This document shows, piece by piece, positions 45,753 to 60,279 of a stretch of DNA of 64,000 bases. Under the pieces are notes generated by a model, which had not been told where the DNA came from, searched no databases, and saw only the letters and a program-made list of their open reading frames with translations. The position numbers were made by a program, and so were the translations under genes. Positions within the stretch are counted from its first letter, which is position 1, and every line of letters begins with the position of its first letter. Origin of the DNA: Symmetrospora coprosmae (lineage: Eukaryota; Basidiomycota; Cystobasidiomycetes; Symmetrosporaceae); NCBI GenBank assembly GCA_008802785.1, contig VUYT01000015.1, positions 62,001 to 126,000 on the forward strand, given 5' to 3'.

Positions 45753-46590
45753 CATGTGAGCGGCCCGTTCGGGAGCGAGTTCAGTGTCCCTCTCCCTGTG
45801 TATGTGCCTGCTTCAAGTACGCTTCGCCTTCCCTCATATTGTCGTCCACTGCACCTTCCATCGTTGTCGTATCACCTTTGCAAGTATCTCGCATTCGCAT
45901 AGAAAGCAAAGTTGTGTGACGGGCCCATCGAGCCCACTGCAGCTTGGACCTGTTTCGCTAAGTACGAAAGCTTGCTGTCTTTGCTGGCGGTGGGTCCCTC
46001 CCGATGACGTAAACCTCTTGTCGGTCCAGCCTGCTTGTCTCTGGCGGGGCGGCGTCGGTGGACTTGGCTTCTCCACTGCTCAATCTGATCTGATTGTGGG
46101 ACGAGCTGACACACAGAATCGTACGGTCAGGCAGGAAGGGTGGAGAAAGGAAGAAGTGCAATGAAGCCAGTCCTCTCCTGCACATCTTTCGCTCCTTGCC
46201 TCTCTGGGGGGCCACCACAGCCCCATAGCAGTGGTGTGGTATTGACTGACCTGACTGATCAGACACGCTCACAGCAAGCAGCACACACAAGGCGGTCCGC
46301 ACATGCAGCGGAGATCCCCTTCGTGCAAAGAACAGTAATGACGCTCTTCCCACTTCCCTTCTTCTCCTTTCCAGCTTCCTGCCTGTTGCGGCACGCCCTG
46401 AACAAAGACCCAATGCAGGCACCATTGTCGGAGCGACACGCGACGGGGATCCCGCAACGGCGACTGCTGTCAAGAAAGCGAGAGCAGGTGAGGGAGGGAC
46501 AGGACAGCCGATGCAGTGCAGCAGTCCGTGCTTGCAGGTCCAGCACGCACGTCTGCTCTGGACTGACTCAGGCGTGTCCTCAAATCTGCC
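45753..46590. other. Intergenic region, no supported gene
   Basis: About 840 bp lie between the Aurora stop and the disordered-protein start. Overlapping frames up to about 180 codons exist on both strands but lack recognisable features. An upstream exon of the next gene could be hidden here; I could not find a splice model better than simple start at 46591. Confidence 0.4.
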
Positions 46591-48875
46591 ATGATCCTGC
46601 CGCCACCGCCGTCACCGAACGCCCCGCTCGTCTACGCTGGCGTCTTTGTGCAGCAGGAGCGCGCCGTCTGGATCAGCGAGAGCAATGAAGACCTCGTCCG
46701 ACTCGAGCGCCAGGCGCGGCCGTTCGATGGCCTGCGCTTTCGACGTCGGTCCAGTGTTGAAACACTCCCTGCTGCCGGTCAGGTCCAGTTGTCTAAGAAG
46801 CGTCAAGGCGCTGGCGGAGCGGCAGCACGGTTCAACATACAGCTTCGCAGAGGAAGCGCACATTCGTCCGAGTCAGATAAAGATGGCGCCCACCCGGTGA
46901 TGGAGGTTGGCGAACGGCGCGAGTCCGTCACGCCTGCCTGGCTGCATGGCGGGAGAAGGAGGATCTCGAAGCAAGACGAGAGTGGCATCTGCACTGTACA
47001 CGCGTCAGATGACATCCTCAGAGATCCAAGAAGAACGAACGTTGTGAGTCGCACGAACGGCCCGCGGTGTCACACTTGCGCGAAGGCTGAACGATCTGGC
47101 TATCGCCCACGCAGATATCAACACCGAGAGAAAACACGATGACTTCCAATGTACCGACGCCATCGCTCCAGCACACACCTATCAAACCAGAGTCGTGTGC
47201 CGTCGCGACCTTCGTGCCGCCCCGTCCGACTGGCGCGCCCGTCCGCCCGCCATCCCATGTTTCCTTTCGTAGTATTGGCACCAACAGCAAGCGGCGCTCT
47301 TCTAGCATCTCCGTCGTCACTGAGACCTCCTCTAGCAGTAGCACGGCCGATACAGCCGCTCATGACCCGTTGAGCCCGCCTGACACTGCCGATCTCCAGG
47401 TGATCTCGCTGGGGCACATCTCCGAAGACGTCGACATCGATGCTCTCTCTGCTGAGCTCGATAGGCTGTCCATGCTCGCGGGGACCACGCACGACTTGCC
47501 GCTATCACCGCCATTGAGCCCTACGTGCGAGGGGACAATCGAGCCCGAATGCATGCTCTTACCGAGGATACAATGGCAGGGGAATCCACCCTTGCTCTCG
47601 CCGCCCCTCTCAGCGGGATCGACCAGTACTTCGGCAAGTACGTGCCAAGGAGCCCATGGACTGGACGATGGTCTGGAGGTCACGCCTCGCGCGCGGCAGA
47701 GGCGCTGGAAGGCGGTGCAGGCAGGCGATCCCGCTTTGTGCGACCCTTTGTGGAGCCAAGGCGCAGATGTGATGCCGGCGTCAAGCGTTTCGTCCTCTGC
47801 TGCGGCGACATTCTGCAAGCCAGACCGCCTCATTCCCCGAGCGCCGATTCCGCGCTCGAGCCCCTTGTACTGGCGCGAGAGCTGGGAATCAGGCGTCTCG
47901 TCTCGGTCAATGGAGGATTGGGCAGACTGGCACGGTGGGGAAGGACATCAAACGCTCTTTCGACATGACGGGCAGCGCATGGCCGTCCTCCCGGATTGGG
48001 GTAAAGGCCAGAGGCGACGCCTGATCTCGCTTGCAGAAGCGCTAAGCGCAGCCGAGCTGGACGAGCCAGAGGCCGATACACCTGCACGGCAGACGTCAAA
48101 TGGACCGCAGAAGAGGATGCCGTCACCACTGCTCTCCGCGCGCATGCGAACGCTCAGTAGCGGCGCGAAGGGCGCGCGTGCTGCTCATCAAGGGCGTCGG
48201 ACCGTCTCGGCACCCAGCTCGCCATCTCCTTCGCCACGCTTATCGTCAACCAGACCATCGATCGCGCAAGAGCAGCGCTGCTTGGACAAAGTAGCAGCCC
48301 TTCCTCCCTCTTCACGCGCCGGGCGAATGTCGAAGCCTATGGTGCCGATCAGCGACTGGCTGAACGGACAAGGTGATACGAGCGACGCTCCGGACCCAGT
48401 GACAGCGCTACGAGTTGTTGCAGGCGTGCAGAACCTGCTATATGCTGGACACCCTACGAACCCAAGTATCGCGCACAGCCCGTCACCGAGGCATACGGCA
48501 TGTAATTCACCCCCTGCTGGCTCAATATTCGTGCAGGTGCCCTTAGAGCGTAGAGGCGAGGGATCCTATCCACCAGGGCACTTAGAAGAGCAAGAAGTCG
48601 AGGTGCCTGCCGTTCTAGCCAGCTCTTCCGCCGTGCCGCACCGCCTAGCGCGGACCAGCGAAGGTCAAATACAGGCAGAAGCTGCAGCAGAGGTGCGCAG
48701 CGCACCGCAACACCCACCAAGCAACGGTCTCAATGTAGCGACGATACCCACTGCGGACGACAGTGATCCTATCAGTCCGAGGATAAACCGAGAGCCGCGC
48801 GTTTCAGCTCTTCCAGCACCGTCTCACTCGAGCGTGAAAAGCCCAGGCGCCAGGGTCCGCTTTGCGGACATTTGA
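46591..48875 (+). CDS. Long disordered protein of unknown function with C-terminal RVRF
   Basis: Exons 46591-47043 and 47115-48875 join in phase 0 to 737 residues. I do not recognise a family. The protein is rich in Ser, Pro, Arg and Ala and is probably mostly disordered. About ten Ser-Pro or Thr-Pro sites are present, many clustered (PLSPPLSPT, SSPSPSPRLSS, HSPSPR). A few denser blocks might fold or bind partners: VFVQQERAVWISESNEDLVRLE near the start, EDVDIDALSAELDRLSML, WRESWESGVSSRSMEDWADW, LPDWGKGQRRRLISLAEAL, and VPISDWLNG. It ends GARVRFADI, which fits the RVxF docking motif for protein phosphatase 1. No signal peptide or membrane segment is present. The start is the first ATG of the open frame and is uncertain. 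Confidence 0.7.
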
Positions 48876-49015
48876 TCGTTGCAGGCGTGGGGGCGACGAA
48901 CGGTCACTCGTTCGGTATGCAGCAGTGCATGTAGCATAAGCCAGCTAGTCAGACAACAACACGTAATGGACCGCACGAGATTTCTAGCAGGCCAATGGCG
49001 GGGGCATCACAGAGC

Positions 49016-52231
<3,216 letters not shown>

Positions 52232-52408
52232 GCTGATGGTGACGGTGACGGTGATGGTGATGGTGATGCTGCTATGCGACAAAGAGAGCAAGAGCGAGAG
52301 TCACGAGTTGCCACCCAAAGTCGCAGGGCAGGGCAGGGCAGGACCCCCATCAACGTCTTCTCCCCTCCCTCCCTCACAGCATAGCAGCAGCAGCAGCAGC
52401 AGCCCGCC
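52232..52408. promoter_or_regulatory. 177-bp bidirectional promoter, DHX35 / XMAP215, with repeats in both leaders
   Basis: The two start codons face away from each other across only 177 bp. On the DHX35 side a GATGGT/GACGGT hexamer array (52235-52268) begins four bases from the ATG. On the XMAP215 side six CAG triplets (52385-52402) lie just upstream of CCCGCCATGG. The GC-rich middle holds a GGGCAGGGCAGGGCAGG run near 52327. There is no room for separate promoters, so the genes probably share one. Confidence 0.7.
52235..52268. repeat. GGTGAT/GGTGAC hexamer array beside DHX35 start
   Basis: About five to six tandem 6-bp units in the 5' leader of DHX35 (read as CACCAT/CACCGT on its strand), ending just before the ATG. 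Non-coding under the chosen start. Confidence 0.75.
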
Positions 52409-55400
52409 ATGGAGGGTGGCAGTGCACCACCGGAGGAGGACTTCTCCAAGCTGCCACTCGAGGACAGGCTGCTCCACAAGGTGAGTGAGCAGCGAGCGGG
52501 AGCCTGCCTGCCTGCATGTTTACGCTCAGACGCGTGCAAATGGCGTCGCCTGCGCGTGGGCGACTTGCGACCCGACGTCGACTGACGCTGCTTGCACCGT
52601 GGGCGATGGGCAGAACTGGAAAGCTCGCAGTGGAGCCTACGAGGATCTCGTCAAGGTGAGGGGGAGGTTGTGCATGGCGCAGAGCTCCCGCTGCAGGGCA
52701 GTTCCTGGCTGATGATCCTGGCCGCCGGCTGCCATCCTGCGCTGCTTCTCCCACGGTGCACGTCAACGACACGACAGACCTTCCGCACGACCGTCAGCGA
52801 GGACGACCCTGCATTCAACACGTACCTGCGCGATCCAACAGCCCTGCGGGCCTTCATCGTCGACAGCAATGCCGTCTGCCAGGAGAAAGGCGTCGAGGCC
52901 TGCTGTGCCTTTGTCGAGTTCGGCGGGAAGAACGCAGCCAGCAAGGCAAAGGAGCAGCTCATGCAGGCCATCGTAGAGAAGAATGTCTTTGGAGTCGCAC
53001 GCGCGGGCACCAAGAAAGCGCTCGTCGAGCTCTGCTTGCTCCTCGTAGAGTGCGCAGAGGACGCCGGGGAAGGCGTCCTCGTACCCCTCGCAACCGATGG
53101 CATCAAGAGCAAACAGCCGAAAGCAGTCGCAGGCGCCGTCAATGCCATGAAGGAGGTCGTCAAGTGGGTGTACTCTGTCCGCGGACTCTCGTCTCTGGCA
53201 AGCGCCGTGGCTGACTGCGCGCCAACACCACACGCCACTTGTCGTGTTGCAGACAGTTCGGCGTCAAAGCAGCCATCCCAAAGCCCGTACTCAAAGCCAT
53301 CCCTGCAATATTTGCACATGCAGACAAGACGGTCCGCGCAGAAGGGACCTCGCTCGTCCAGGAGCTGCACCGCTGGCTCGGTGGCGCACTCGACGCGCAC
53401 CTGGCCGACCTGAAGCCGGTGCAAATCAAGGAGCTCAACGAGAGCTTTGCAGGCGAGGCCAAAGGCGAGCAGACGCGGCTTACGCGCACGCAGCAGCGCG
53501 AAAAGGCGCTCAGGGAGGCAGAGGCCACCTTGAATGGGACGAGCGGGTCGGCGGCCGATGCCGCTGCCGGGGATGGCGCAGAGGTGGGATTGGGGGAAGA
53601 AGCCGAACCAGACGCGTTCGACTTCTCCGAGCCTCAGCCCATCCTCGACAAGCTCCCAAGCAATTTCTACGAGAATCTCGCCTCGTCAAAGTGGAAGGAG
53701 CGCAAGGAGGAAGCGCTCGACCCGCTCCTCGAGACGCTCAAGAAGGCACCGCGCATCGCCGACAGCCCGTCCTACGACGAGCTCGCCCGCGCACTCGCTG
53801 GCAGGATGACGGACGCAAACATCATGTGCGTCATCAGCGCCGCCGGGTGCATCGAGCACCTCGCAAAGGGCCTGCGTGCTGCCTTTGCCCGCTACAAGCC
53901 AATCGTCACGGCGCCGCTGCTCGAGCGATGCAAGGAAAAGAAGGCGAGCGTCACGGACGCGCTCAGCGCCGCGCTCGACGCGACGTTCCAGAGCGTAAGT
54001 GTCAGAAGTACCTGCCTCATGCCAGTTGCGAGTCATTTAGCGCTGAGGCCGTGCTTGCTCTGCGCTAGGTCACCATCTCGGACATCGTCGAAGACGTAGC
54101 TGCCTTCGCAAAGCACAAGAACCCGCAGGTCAAGGAACAGCTGTTCAAGTTCCTCATCCGCTCGCTCAGGACGACACGTGTGGCGCCCAGCTTAAAGACG
54201 GACCTGAAGCCACTGGCGGACGCCCTGCTGTCTGGAATCGAAGACAGCTTCGAGCCCGTCCGGAGCGCAGCGGCCGAGGGTCTGGGCACGCTCAGCAAGA
54301 TTCTCGGCGAGCGCGCTCTCGGCCCAACGCTCGAAGGACTCGACGATATCAAAAAAGCGAAAGTGAAGGACTTTGCGGAAAAGGCCGAGGTGAAATACAG
54401 GCCAGGAGCGAGGGGGCCTGCTGCCGGCGCGTCTGCGGCTGCTAAGCCCATCGCGCCGAGGCCCGTCGCAGCAGCGCCGCAGCCCAAACCGCAAGTGAAG
54501 CCTGTGAGTGAACAACGTGTACAGTGTATGAGCACCTCCTCACCATGCTGACTCTCCGTTTCGGCGCCCGGCTAGAAACAACAATCCGCCTTCGTGAACG
54601 ACTGGAGCGAAAAGGAGAATGCTTTGCCAGACGCATCACCAGCTGCTCCACCCACACCGCGAGCCGCTGCACCTGTCAAGCCCGCCGTGCGCAAGCCGCC
54701 AGTACTCTCTTCCGCCACGGCGCCCAAGAAGCCCGTCGTGGCAGCGGCACCCGTGGTCGCTGCATCCAGCAGCAAAGCGGCACAGCACAAGCCTGCGCCA
54801 AATGAGCCACTCAAGTATCGGTATACGCAGGAGGACGCCGAAGCGCAGGCGGAGGCGGCCCTCCCCGCGGAGATGTATGCGGACCTCGGAAATGCCAACT
54901 GGAAGCTGCGGCTCGCTGCACTTGACGCGATGCATGCGTGGGCCACAGACGGCGAGGGCGCCGCCGGGGCAGTCGAGAGTGAGCTCGTCGTGCGCGTTCT
55001 CAGCAAGAAGCCAGGGTGGAAGGAGAGCAACTTCCAGGTCTACGGCCGGATGGCAGCCGTCTTTCAGGCACTTGCTGAGCGCTCGCCCAACTGGAGCAGA
55101 GCGTGCTCGGCCTTGACCATCCCGGCGCTTTCTGACAAGCTCGGCGACATCAAGATCAAGAAGCCAGCTGGTGATGCACTCACTGCGTATGCCGAGAAGT
55201 TTTCGCTGCAATTTGTTCTGAGTCACGGTAAGCTGCCTCGTCTTATCCGCAGTCTGCCCTGCAGAAAGGGCACGACTGATTGCTCGGTATATCTCAGCCT
55301 ACGAGCCCATGACCAAGCAGAAGGCACCAAAAGCGCAAGCGGACTCGTTGCTCTGGGTCGAGCAATCCTTGCGGGACTTTGGCATTCAGGGTCTTGTGGT

Positions 55401-58400
55401 CAGGGACATGATTGAGTTCCTCAAGACGGGACTCAAGAGCTCAAATGCGTCAGTCCGCACCAATGCAACAAAGACGCTCGTCACGCTGCGGCTGTACGTT
55501 GGGCCAGACATCAAGACATTCATCCAGGACCTCAACCCTGCCTTGCTCACGACAATCGACTCCGAGTTTGACAAGGTGGCTTCAGAGCAGCCTCCCGCTG
55601 CGACCCGGACGTCGGGCGACAATGCCGCTCCTACAGCTGGCGGAGCCGGCAAAGGTGGCAAAGGCGCTGCTGGTGGAGCAGACGCGCTGGACGACCTCTT
55701 CCCTCGCCAAGATATCGACAAGTTAGTGCCGAACGCCGTCATTGCTGCATGCAACGATGCCAACTGGAAGACGCGGAAAGAATCGCTCGAGCAGATACAA
55801 GGGATTCTCGAAGCCAACAAGCGGCTCAAGCCGAGCATGGGCGATCTCGGCGGGGCGCTCAAACTGCGCATGTCAGATAGCAACAAGATGGTGCAGGCGC
55901 TCGCACTCGACATTGTCGCTCGTCTCGCCAGCGGGATGCACAAGCCTTTCGAGAAATTCGCTCGTCTATTCGTTTCGCCCGTGGCTGCTGTCCTGTCGGA
56001 CGCAAAGCCACACGTGCGCGCTCCAGCTCTTGTCGCCCTGTCGGCCATCTTCGAGCAGACTGGGCTGGACTGCATGGTTGGCTCGCTCGCTGCCAGCCTA
56101 GAGACGCCGAACCCAATCCAGAGGAAGGAACTGGCGACGTGGCTCGGTGACAAGCTGAAGGAGGGCAACAGCGAGCAGACGGATCTCGCGCCTCTGGCAG
56201 CTCCGACTATAGCGTGTCTGGAGGACAAGAGCGCCGATGTGAGGAAGGCGGCGCAGGCTATCTTGCCGTATATTGTGGCGAGCGCGGGGTACCAGCACGT
56301 CTTGGACCAGACCAGCGGACTAAAGCCTGCCTCCCGCAGCACTGTCATCCCGATGATCGATGCAGCCAGGAGCGCTGCTCCGGCGCCAGGCAAACCCATG
56401 GGCGCGCCCGCCAGCGGTCCAGTCTCTGCCAATAGCGAGGTGTCGCGCCCTTCGTCTACGACGTCTTCAAACCCGCCTCTGTCGTCTACACTCGCGGCAA
56501 AAGTACCGGGCAGCATAGCGGCGCGCGGAACGTCCGCAATGAGCCGATCGCTCAAGCCCGCCGCTGTTTCCGTCAGCAACGGCAGCAGCACTGCCAACTC
56601 GACACGCTCCGGCACCCCGACCGAAGCAGTGGCCTCTACAGCCAAGACAGCATTAGTGCGGAAACCTACCGGCGCGCGACAGTCTCTCGTACCCGCTGCA
56701 CGCCTGCCCGTTCAGCCCTCCTTTTCCCCCACCGGTAGCACTTCCGGCTCGGCATCACCTGCCAATGAACCTCCCTTCCTCACCAATGACCCCAAGGCGA
56801 AGGTCGCTCGCGGTAGCCGCGAGACCGGTCCCCTTCGATGGCAAATAGAAGGATCTGCTCGGTCAGACCAGGTCGAATATTTGCAACACCAGATGCTCCC
56901 GCACACCAGCGCCCAGCTTATCCCCTTGCTGTTTAGCAAAGATCACCACGCCGAGCGAGACTTCATGGCGGCGCTTACAGTGATCGGCGATGCAAGCACT
57001 CCTGCTGCAGCAGAGTCATACGGTCTCGATGTCGCAGATCTTCGGTTACGGCTTACCGCGAACGCCGATCTCGTCTTCAAGTACCTTACCGTTCGCCTCG
57101 CCGACACCGCGACCATAATGACGATTAAATGCCTCGAGGTCATCGAAGCCATGTTTGCCATGATGCTCGAAGACGGGTATCAGCTGAGTGACTACGAGGC
57201 CGGCGCTCTTCTGCCCAGTTTGATCACCAAGGTGCGTGGCGCACCTTTTGCGTTGCCGATCGGATGACCCTGCTAATCTTCCCTTGTTTTCGCACACACT
57301 CTAGCTCGGTGATGGCAAGGAGACGATCCGCAACCGGGTCAAAGCCATCATCCGATCCACCGGTAGCATCTACCCGTCCAGTAAGACCTTCTCTAGCTTG
57401 CTGGAACACGGTTTGCATAGCAAGAACGCTCGCACACGGTCTGAAAGCGCAGACGAGTTGGGCTACCTCTTCCAGCGGCAAGGGCTGAGCGTATGCCAAC
57501 CGAGCAAAGCTCTACCAGTGATAGCGAGTCTCATCAGCGACAAGGACGCTGCATGCCGTTCGTCGGCCCTCGCTGCTATTGCCCAGGCGTATACCATGGT
57601 CGGCGACGCAGTATACAAGTACATAGGCACGCTACCGGACAAGGAGCGTACGATGCTAGACGAGAAGCTCAAGCGGACAAACAATGGCGCTGCGTCACCG
57701 GCGCCCGCCCGAACCGCGCCCAGCGGATCTGCGACACCCAAGGGGCCCGACCGTCGGCAAGAAGCGCTTGTGCGACCAGACTCGCGTACAGGCGCGACGG
57801 CACTAGCATCACGGGTGCCGAGCGGCTCGTCTTCCACAGTTGGAGTAGGCGCAAAGCGGCGTCAGTCAGCACTTCCGATGCCGGCGGCTTCAGCACACGC
57901 TTCCTACATACCGCCGCCGGGCGGATCGCACTTGCGGGAATCCCACCTTCCACAACCTCCGTCACGGACTGCGGGCTCAAAGCAGGTCTATTCCACCTCA
58001 CCAGATCAGCCGCTGTCCATGCTTCAGTCGCAGAAGCATTCGATGGTCACGGACGAGGCGGAACCGCTCGGCATGCAGCGGCAGCTATCTCTCGATCCAG
58101 CCTCACCCTTCGCAGCGGTGCTCAGTCCGGTTGCTGGCGCGAGCGTTGATGCGCTCAAAGCAGTGCAACGACGCGTGACTGAGAGCCCAGACGAGCTGGC
58201 GATGCAGGCGGATGCGCTCATGGAGGCCCTTTCCGCCCAGATGGCCAGTGCATTCGAAGGACTGGATGCGCAAACGCCCCAATCGACCTTGCGCTTGTGC
58301 AAGCACCTCATGCAGACGCTTTCCGGCTTCTTCGACCAAAAGACGCTCAGTCTTGCCGTCTCGAAGGACTCGCTCATTGTCCTTCTCGGGGAATTGACGA

Positions 58401-59849
58401 AGCGTTTGCTCGAAACGGCTGCGAGCGAGGCGAGCGAGGCCATTACGAGCCTGTCAAAGGTGCTCAACATGGTCCTCATCCGCATCTTTCACAATGCCGA
58501 CCGGAGCTCGACTTTCGGGTGAGTGTATCTGATCTGCGGAGTGTTGCGACATCCCGCCGCGAACAGGGAGTTGAGACTGACTGTCCGGGCGCTTGCCGTT
58601 GCAGTGCTCTGTTCGCCATCCTGCAGCGGACCACAGCCGATCTCCGAGAGCTGAGCGCTGCTGATCTTGCTGAGCGTGCGAAATACGCCGAGCTGGTGAT
58701 GAAGGTGCGGGGAAAGGCAGGGCAGATGCGAGGCTGCTGATCCTTGCCGACGGACTGACCTGTCATTCCTTGCTCTCCAATACGACAGTGCCTATGGAAA
58801 GTGTCCAAGTCGGTCAAGGAGACACTCGAGGACGAGTCTCTCGACGCCCGGCGTTTGCTCCTCTACATTGACGGGTTTCTTACCGTGGTACCGCCAGCAG
58901 AGTGGCGGCGGCGTGCCAGCGATAACATCCCGCTGGGCGATATGCCGCTGCGCACAATCAAGACGATTCTTCAGCAGGTCGTTGCCAATTTTGGCGACGC
59001 AGTCTACGACGAGCTCGCGCTCATCGACCGGCCAGAGAATAGCTTCGTCTACCAGTACCTGTACCGCTTGCTCAGCAATTCGCGCCAGGCCAGCTCAGCA
59101 GGCAGCAGCTCGGCTCCACTATCACGACAATCATCGACCCTCTCTCAATTTGCGGCTGGACCTTCCGCATACACTATGAGCCGGCAGTCCACGACGGGCA
59201 GCCAGATCATCAACGGCAAAGCGATGTCGCCAAGCCTCAACGGCGCATCGGCGTCTGTGTCTGCGTCTCCGTCAATGCAAAGTGCTGGCACGACGTCACC
59301 TGGAAGATCCAACGACATTGAGATGAACCTGGCTCTCAAGGAGATCTTTGATCGAATCGGGAACGCCCAAGAGTCGAAGAAGGGCATTGCGGAATTGTAT
59401 GAGTTCCAGAAGCAGCACCCAGAGTGAGTGCGGGCGCGGCTATGCCTCTTGAGTGGCACTGCTCCTTTTCCATATCAACGCTGACTGCTCGTGCGCGTCT
59501 TGACAGAGCCGAGGCGCGGATCAACACCTGGATTCAGGCGACGGGCTCCTTCTTCCAGTCGTATCTGAAGCGGGCACTTTCCAATCTGGCGGCTGAAGAG
59601 GCGGAGCGCAGTCCAAAGTCGTCGCCTGCATCCCGGCCAGAATCTGTCTTTGCCAACAACGTCGCTACACCGGACTCGCCGGCCCCAGCTGCCGCCGCTG
59701 CTGCTCCTGCATCTCCATTCGGAGGGGCACGCGGCGAAAGAGCCTCGCGGGTCCCATCTGCCAACAGTGATGAAAGGCTAAACTCGCTCAAGCAGCTCTT
59801 TGGCGTTCCAGCGCGCACATCAACTGCTGCTCCAGGCACTGCTCTTTAA
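52409..59849 (+). CDS. XMAP215/ch-TOG microtubule polymerase with five TOG domains
   Basis: Eleven exons: 52409-52480, 52614-52655, 52778-53163, 53253-53994, 54069-54503, 54576-55227, 55298-57231, 57305-58518, 58605-58704, 58789-59423, 59507-59849; 2184 residues. XMAP215 proteins add tubulin at microtubule plus ends and act at spindle poles and kinetochores. Five TOG (HEAT) arrays can be traced at roughly 1-230 (KLPLEDRLLHKNWKARSGAY), 299-528 (NFYENLASSKWKERKEEALD), 657-874 (MYADLGNANWKLRLAALDAM), 910-1134 (NDANWKTRKESLEQIQGIL) and 1286-1546 (GPLRWQIEG, then LITKLGDGKETIRNR). Ser/Pro/Ala-rich linkers separate them. A conserved C-terminal helical domain (~1713-1960, including MPLRTIKTILQQVV) matches the animal/plant type. 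Budding and fission yeast homologues have two TOGs and about 800-900 residues. All junctions close in frame. Confidence 0.9.
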
Positions 59850-60279
59850 CAAGGTCGCTTTCGGATCATTTGTCGCTCCCTGCTCTCAGCATGGCTTTTG
59901 ACTTTCTCGCTCTCTCGCTCGCTCGCGCATCAGCGATCTTTGTTGTGGGAGTAAACGTACATTGTGCAAAGAACACCAAGTACTGGCAGCATAGATTCTG
60001 TCATCAGTATTTCAGCCTTCTGCTGTCCTGGCCGCGCGTTATTGCTCGCCGGCGATTGCGTGCCTTCTGCGACGCGTCCTCAGGCTGCCTCGCCCTCGCC
60101 CTCTCCCTTGGTCAGCGAGGCATGCTATGGGCACGGTGACACCGCAGCTGCCGGTGCCGCAGCCGCAGCAATGGCGTTGCACACTGGAATACGGTCATGC
60201 ACTGCTGCACTGCTCTGTTGCTCTTTCTGACTGCTTCTATATCCCAGCCTAAGGCCTTGCTTGCAGAACGCGGTCAATA
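59850..60279. other. Intergenic spacer, XMAP215 / mannosyltransferase
   Basis: About 430 bp with no supported gene. CTCTCGCTCGCTCGC-type pyrimidine-rich sequence lies near 59905-59930 and GCAGC repeats near 60145-60170. It should hold the XMAP215 3' end and the next promoter. Confidence 0.5.

Noticed and set aside
55386-56645. A 419-codon minus-strand frame opposite XMAP215 exon 7
   Set aside because: The TOG-domain frame on the + strand is clearly coding. The reverse frame is a GC-driven shadow.
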